A DNA stretch of 64,000 nucleotides, taken from positions 198,830 to 262,829 of the forward strand of contig CAWKAN010000014.1 of the NCBI GenBank assembly GCA_963847615.1, given 5' to 3'. This document shows positions 60,178 through 64,000 of this stretch, piece after piece. A program made the position numbers and the translations under genes. Every line of letters starts with the position of its first letter. The stretch's first letter is position 1. The notes below the pieces were generated by a model that was not told the DNA's origin, did not search any database, and saw only the letters and a list, made by a program, of their open reading frames with translations. This stretch comes from Palsa-883 sp963847615. GTDB taxonomy: Bacteria; Pseudomonadota; Alphaproteobacteria; Acetobacterales; Acetobacteraceae.

Positions 60178-61617
60178 ATGCGCGAAGCCCGCATCGTTCC
60201 GGTCATTCTCTCCGGCGGCTCCGGCACCCGCCTCTGGCCGGTGTCGCGCGAAAGCTTCCCCAAGCAGCTCTGGCCGCTGCTGTCCGAGCGCTCCCTGCTG
60301 CAGGAAACCGCGCTGCGCGCCCGCGGCTCCGGCTTCGCCCCGCCGCTCGTGGTGTGCAACGAGGAGCACCGGTTCCTGATCGCCGAGCAGATGCGCGCCG
60401 CCGGCATTCCCTGCACCGGGGACGACGGCGCGCGCATCGTGCTGGAACCGGTCGGGCGCAACTCCGCCCCGGCGATCGCCGCCGCCGCCTGCCTGGTGGC
60501 CGAGCGGGACCCCGATGCCGTGCTGTGGATGATGGCGGCCGACGCGGCGATCGCCGATGCGGCGGCGCTGCGCCAGGCGCTGGACAGCGCGGTCGGCGCC
60601 GCGCGGGCCGGCTATGTGGTGACCTTCGGCATGGCGCCGAGCTCGCCGGAGACCGGCTACGGCTACATCGAGCGCGGCGCGCCGCTGCCCGACGCGCCGG
60701 GCGCCTTCCGCGTCGCCCGCTTCATCGAGAAGCCGGACGCCGCCGGCGCGAGTGCGATGCTGGCCGGCGGGCGGCACCTGTGGAACTCCGGCATGTTCGT
60801 GTTCACCGCGCGCACCCTGTTGGACGAGCTGGCGGCGCACGCGCCCGCGGTGCTGGCGGCGGTGCGCCTGGCGGTGGCGGGGTGCAGCGTCGACCTGGAT
60901 TTCGTCCGGCTCGACGCCGCGGCGTTTGCCGCCAGCCCGTCGATCAGCCTCGACTATGCGGTGGCCGAGCGCACCGCGCGCGCCGCCGTGGTGCCGGCCG
61001 ATCTCGGCTGGTCCGATGTCGGCTCCTGGGGCGCGCTGTGGGAGCTGGGCGCCAAGGACGCCGCCGGCAACGTGGCGGTCGGCGACGTGCTGCTGGAGGG
61101 GGCGGAGAACTGCTACGTCCGCAGCGACGGCGTGCTGACCGGGGTGATCGGGCTGAAGGACGCGGTCGTGGTGGTGACCAAGGACGCCGCGCTGGCGATG
61201 CACCGCGACGCGGCGCAGGACGTGAAGACGCTGGTGGACCGGCTGAAGGCGGCCGGGCGGCAGGAAGCGGTGGCGCACAACCGGGTGTATCGGCCGTGGG
61301 GCTTCTACGAAAGCCTGATCGCGGGCGAGCGGTTCCAGGTCAAGCGCATCGTGGTTTCGCCGGGGCAGAAATTGTCGTTGCAGAAGCATTTCCACCGGGC
61401 CGAGCACTGGGTGGTGGTCAGCGGCACCGCGCTGGTCACCCGCGATGCCGAGAAGACATTGCTGCACGAGAACGAAAGCATCTACCTGCCGCTCGGCGCG
61501 CTGCACCGGCTGGAGAACCCTGGAAAAATCCCGCTGACGCTGATCGAGGTGCAGTCCGGCGCCTATCTGGGCGAGGACGACATCGTGCGGACCGAGGACA
61601 CCTACGGCCGCGCGTGA
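60178..61617 (+). CDS. manC: Mannose-1-phosphate guanylyltransferase/mannose-6-phosphate isomerase
   Basis: This bifunctional enzyme produces GDP-mannose precursors for polysaccharides. The nucleotidyltransferase half has PVILSGGSGTRLWPVSRESF, SFPKQLWPLL and ARFIEKPDAAGASAMLAGGR. The C-terminal cupin half has SPGQKLSLQKHFHRAEHWVV, VVSGTALVTRDAEKTLLHEN and ESIYLPLGALHRLENPGKIP. At 479 residues it is full length. The MPADH motif reads MMAADAAI, a deviation. Its 3' end overlaps the convergent PAP2 gene. Confidence 0.93.
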   Translation: MREARIVPVILSGGSGTRLWPVSRESFPKQLWPLLSERSLLQETALRARGSGFAPPLVVCNEEHRFLIAEQMRAAGIPCTGDDGARIVLEPVGRNSAPAIAAAACLVAERDPDAVLWMMAADAAIADAAALRQALDSAVGAARAGYVVTFGMAPSSPETGYGYIERGAPLPDAPGAFRVARFIEKPDAAGASAMLAGGRHLWNSGMFVFTARTLLDELAAHAPAVLAAVRLAVAGCSVDLDFVRLDAAAFAASPSISLDYAVAERTARAAVVPADLGWSDVGSWGALWELGAKDAAGNVAVGDVLLEGAENCYVRSDGVLTGVIGLKDAVVVVTKDAALAMHRDAAQDVKTLVDRLKAAGRQEAVAHNRVYRPWGFYESLIAGERFQVKRIVVSPGQKLSLQKHFHRAEHWVVVSGTALVTRDAEKTLLHENESIYLPLGALHRLENPGKIPLTLIEVQSGAYLGEDDIVRTEDTYGRA

Positions 61618-62234
61618 CCGCCCGGCGCGACGGGCGCATCCGGCCCCGCCTGATGGTCCGGCCCCGCCTGATGGTCAGGCCAGGCGCCGGGGCACACCGG
61701 CAGGACGAAGGCGACGGCGCGGATCCGCGTCTCGGCGTCCAGGTGCCGCCCATGCAGCAGCAGCGCCACGGCGGCGACGGCGGCGAACAGCCAGCGCCGG
61801 CGCAGGGCGGGCGGCGGGCCGGCCAGCTGGGCGAAGCCGAGCGCCCCGAGCACGCCGAGCGCGCCGCCCAGCGCCACCTCGGCCGGGGTGTGCAGCCCGA
61901 GCCCGAGCCGCGTCGCGCCGATCAGCAGGGCGGCGAGGCCGGCGACCGCGAGCACCGCCGGGCGGCGCCGGCGCAGCACGACCGCGACGCCGCCGGCCAG
62001 CAGCGCGGCCGCCGCGGTGTGCCCGCTCGGGCTGCGCAGCGTGGCCAGGCCAAGCGCCGGGCCGCAGGTCGCGAGCACCAGCTTGAGCGCCAGCACGGCG
62101 GCGAGGCTCAGGCCGATCGCGGCCAGCCAGGCCAGGGCGCCGCGCCGCCAGCCGAGCACGGCGAGCAGCAGCGTGACCGTGGCGACCAGCGGCAGCACCA
62201 CGGCCTCGTCGGCGAAGTCGGTCAGGAAGCGCAT
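61602..62234 (-). CDS. PAP2-family membrane phosphatase
   Basis: The 210 residues have about five hydrophobic helices and the PAP2 signature LRSPSGHTAAAALLAGGVAV with GATRLGLGLHTPAEVALGG (conserved His and Arg). It removes phosphate from lipid or isoprenoid pyrophosphates, perhaps the undecaprenyl carrier used with the neighbouring GDP-mannose pathway. The C-terminal DHQAGPDHQAGPDAP repeat overlaps the manC 3' end. Confidence 0.85.
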   Translation of the reverse strand: MRFLTDFADEAVVLPLVATVTLLLAVLGWRRGALAWLAAIGLSLAAVLALKLVLATCGPALGLATLRSPSGHTAAAALLAGGVAVVLRRRRPAVLAVAGLAALLIGATRLGLGLHTPAEVALGGALGVLGALGFAQLAGPPPALRRRWLFAAVAAVALLLHGRHLDAETRIRAVAFVLPVCPGAWPDHQAGPDHQAGPDAPVAPGGHARP

Positions 62235-62483
62235 TGCGAGCGGCGTAGCATGGCGCGGGAGGATGCGGCAGCCGGGCTTACCGCAAGGTTTACCGCGCGT
62301 TCAGCTGCCCTGGCGTCAGGGGGAAGGCCGCCGGTGGCTCGGCCGTCAGTCGCCCGGCCGTCGCTCGTCCGCTCGCCAGTCGCCGGGTGGTCCGGCCCCC
62401 GCTGCTCCGGCTCCCGCTGCTCCGGCTCCCGCTCCTCCGGCGCGTTATCGTCCGACGCCCTTGGACGACGCGCGGCGCGGCCG
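62235..62483. other. Low-complexity spacer
   Basis: Repeats of CCGCTGCTCCGGCTC and related words occur at 62397-62440, and CCGTCGCTCGTCCGCTCGCC at about 62351. Frames on both strands are compositional (Arg/Ala/Pro/Ser). No gene is called. Confidence 0.4.
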
Positions 62484-62990
62484 TTACGGCGCCGGCGCGG
62501 GCGGCGGCAGCAGGCCGGCCTCGACCAGCCTGGCATGGATTTCGTGCGCCGGCACCTTGGTGAGGTCCTTCACCAGGGTCTCGCGCACCCGTGCGCGGGT
62601 CGGCTCGTCGAGCGCGTCGCGCAGCGTGCCGCTCAGGCCGGGCGCGACGATCAGGATCAGCTCGTCGAACTGCCCCGCGCGGTTGTCCTCGCTCAGCATC
62701 AGGGCGAGCTGGCTGATGAAGCGCTCGCGCGCCTCCTCGTGCGGGTCCTGCCGCGGCGCGATGGCGTGCCTGGTGGGGTTGGCGCTTTCGAAGCTGCGGC
62801 CGGGTCGGTCGGACGCCAGGTCCTGGCTGCGCCGATGCGCGTCCACCGAGGTCATCTCGCGCAGCGCGTTCAGGCCGCGCCGATCGGCGGCGATCCCCAG
62901 CACCCGCGCCTGGCCGCCATCGGCGACGACGATCCACAGGCGATCCAATGGTCTGCGGCCGGTGTGGGCGACCCGGGGACGTCGCGGCAT
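62484..62990 (-). CDS. Host attachment family protein
   Basis: This 168-residue protein matches the Host_attach (PF10116) family: LWIVVADGGQARVLGIAADR, FISQLALMLSEDNRAGQFDE, LILIVAPGLSGTLRDALDEP and ETLVKDLTKVPAHEIHARLV. Members relate to eRF1-like domains. The name comes from plant-associated bacteria. The ATG at 62990 follows GAGGAGCACGCAGC. An FNR-type box lies 86 bases upstream (63076-63089), so low-oxygen control is likely. Confidence 0.85.
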   Translation of the reverse strand: MPRRPRVAHTGRRPLDRLWIVVADGGQARVLGIAADRRGLNALREMTSVDAHRRSQDLASDRPGRSFESANPTRHAIAPRQDPHEEARERFISQLALMLSEDNRAGQFDELILIVAPGLSGTLRDALDEPTRARVRETLVKDLTKVPAHEIHARLVEAGLLPPPAPAP

Positions 62991-63075
62991 GCTGCGTGCT
63001 CCTCTCCCGCGGGCGACGGCGGTTGTGTCGCTGCATGGGAGGGCTGCAATGGACCAGTTCCGGCCGGGCGGCGCC

Positions 63076-63089
63076 TTGACCTGGGTCAA
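63076..63089. promoter_or_regulatory. FNR/FixK-type box upstream of the host-attachment gene
   Basis: TTGACCTGGGTCAA, the same sequence as hemN box 1, lies 86 bases before the minus-strand start at 62990 and beyond the 3' end of csoR. The site is nearly symmetrical and could serve either strand, but the host-attachment gene is the sensible target. Confidence 0.6.
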
Positions 63090-63158
63090 GCGAAGCAGCG
63101 GCGCCGGGTGGGCGCCGGTGCGGGCGGCGGGCCGATCGGGCGGCGTTCGCCGCCGCCG

Positions 63159-63434
63159 CTAGCGCGTCATCCGGGCGATGGTGGCGATCAGTTCCTCGAC
63201 CTTGTGGCGCTGCTCGACCACGTCGCCCGAGGCGAACGCGCCGGCCACGCAGTGCGAAACGTGATCGCGCAGCACCTGTTCCTCGACCTTGTGCAGCGCG
63301 GCGCGCACGGCATCGATCTGGGTCAGCAGATCGACGCAGTAGCGGTCCGCCTCGACCATGCGCCGCACCCCGCCGACCTGGCCCTCGATGCGCTTCAGGC
63401 GGGCGATGACGGCGGTCTTGGTGGTGTCATGCAT
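63159..63434 (-). CDS. csoR: Copper-sensing repressor CsoR
   Basis: The 91-residue all-helical DUF156 protein has the Cu(I) ligand set Cys33 (DRYCVDLL), His58 and Cys62 (LRDHVSHCV). The spacing of 25 and 4 is that of CsoR, which separates it from RcnR or FrmR. It represses copper export genes in the absence of Cu(I). It is divergent from a copper ATPase gene, and a candidate operator lies between. Confidence 0.9.
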   Translation of the reverse strand: MHDTTKTAVIARLKRIEGQVGGVRRMVEADRYCVDLLTQIDAVRAALHKVEEQVLRDHVSHCVAGAFASGDVVEQRHKVEELIATIARMTR

Positions 63435-63463
63435 CGTCGATTTCCTGCCGGGGCCGGCCTTGA

Positions 63464-63488
63464 TACCATACCCTGGGGAGGTATATAG
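63464..63488. promoter_or_regulatory. Candidate CsoR operator
   Basis: TACCATACCCTGGGGAGGTA followed by TATAG has the ATACCC-N4/5-GGTAT form typical of CsoR sites. It lies between csoR and the copper ATPase gene and could control both. Confidence 0.6.
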
Positions 63489-63544
63489 ACCGGGCGGTGC
63501 GTCGCGTCACCCGCGCGCGACCGGCGCAGCCAGGGAGCCCCGCA

Positions 63545-64000
63545 ATGGCCGAGACCGCGCACGCGTCCCAGCATCCCGCGACCGCCGCCGCGACGGCGGC
63601 GACCGCGATCGATCCGGTCTGCGGCATGACGGTGACGCTGGCGAGCTCGAAGCATCAGCTCGCGCATGGCGGGCAGGTGTTGCATTTCTGCTGCGCCCGC
63701 TGCCGCGAGAAATTCGCCGCCGACCCCGGGGCCTATCTGCGGGTGGAACGAGTGGCTGCGCCAGGGGAGGCGGCGGCGTCGGCTGCGGCGGCGCCGGCGA
63801 TCGATCCGGTGTGCGGCATGCAGGTCGATCCGGCGCGCTCGACGCATCGTTTCGACCATGGCGGGCAGGTGTTCCATTTCTGCTCTTCCCGCTGCCGCGA
63901 GAAGTTCAGTGCCGACCCGGCCGCCTATCTGCGGGCGAAACCAGCGGCGGCGCCGGCCGGCACCAGCTACACCTGCCCGACGCACCCGGAGATCCGCCAG
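63545..64000 (+). CDS. copA: Copper-translocating P-type ATPase, N-terminal part (cut by the window end)
   Basis: The visible 152 residues contain two YHS domains (AIDPVCGMTVTLASSKHQLA; AIDPVCGMQVDPARSTHRFD), each with a CGM and an FC(C/S)xxC block. A heavy-metal-binding tail follows: TSYTCPTHPEIRQ. The usual YTCPMHPE reads CPTHPE, with Thr instead of Met. The ATPase body lies beyond 64000. It is divergent from csoR, so copper export is the expected role. The tandem YHS arrangement is less common than HMA domains. Confidence 0.8.
   Translation, partial: MAETAHASQHPATAAATAATAIDPVCGMTVTLASSKHQLAHGGQVLHFCCARCREKFAADPGAYLRVERVAAPGEAAASAAAAPAIDPVCGMQVDPARSTHRFDHGGQVFHFCSSRCREKFSADPAAYLRAKPAAAPAGTSYTCPTHPEIRQ

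Overview
The window comes from a very GC-rich bacterial chromosome, most likely an alphaproteobacterium of the Rhodospirillales/Acetobacteraceae type. The evidence is the conserved orders nusA-ylxR-infB-rbfA and (metallophosphoesterase)-fthC-6S-zapA, the fused indolepyruvate:ferredoxin oxidoreductase, a ccmCDE block, a livHMGF transporter, and FNR/FixK-type boxes in front of hemN. The taxonomic call is inference from gene content and order; no rRNA or tRNA gene was found. Several essential or normally intact genes (nusA, infB, the oxidoreductase, a phosphoesterase) carry single-base frameshifts, two pairs of which restore frame. That pattern looks more like sequence error than biology.

Layout. 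1-4.3 kb: transcription/translation operon. 4.3-6.5 kb: FAD oxidoreductase and small proteins. 6.6-9.6 kb: a graveyard with an IS66 fragment, an internally deleted IS4-type transposase fused to the tail of a purine/pyrimidine permease, and a small repeat. 9.6-16.6 kb: a secreted hydrolase, the ~3.4 kb oxidoreductase, a GxxExxY nuclease-like gene inside an inverted repeat, an acyl-CoA dehydrogenase and a 51-residue membrane protein. 17-21.4 kb: ccmCDE, then an ABC binding protein and fused permease without an ATPase. 21.8-24.6 kb: rubrerythrin, Fe-S oxidoreductase, DUF3501. 25-32 kb: small proteins, methyltransferase, thiolase/DUF35 pair, livHMGF. 32-33.5 kb: repeats. 33.5-41 kb, mostly minus strand: hydrolase, RraA-like, recX, LLM flavin enzyme, MscS channel. 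40.8-48 kb: XRE-cupin regulator, acetyltransferase, YebC, then a GMC oxidoreductase/small subunit/SDR cluster. 48-55.6 kb: phosphoesterase, fthC, 6S candidate, zapA, aldolase, thiE, epimerase, GST. 55.7-64 kb: FNR-controlled hemN with two 2-oxoglutarate oxygenases, cysK, manC, PAP2, host-attachment protein, and a divergent csoR/copper-ATPase pair cut by the window end.

The most unusual content is non-coding. Three families of small non-autonomous elements are interspersed between genes: family A (3 copies, flanked by CTAG/TTAG, each abutting the TAG stop codon of a neighbouring gene), family B (2 copies, one nested in an A copy), and family C (3 copies of exactly 187 bp, each with a perfect 8-bp target duplication). 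Five copies of a large GC-rich palindrome (family P, 300-460 bp, four with near-perfect stems of 54-58 bp) lie between genes. Three GxxExxY cassettes (one intact, two decayed) are bounded by long inverted repeats built from short tandem units. In families A, C and P and in the cassettes the two arms of one copy tend to share the same variant bases while differing from other copies, so the arms appear to evolve in concert.
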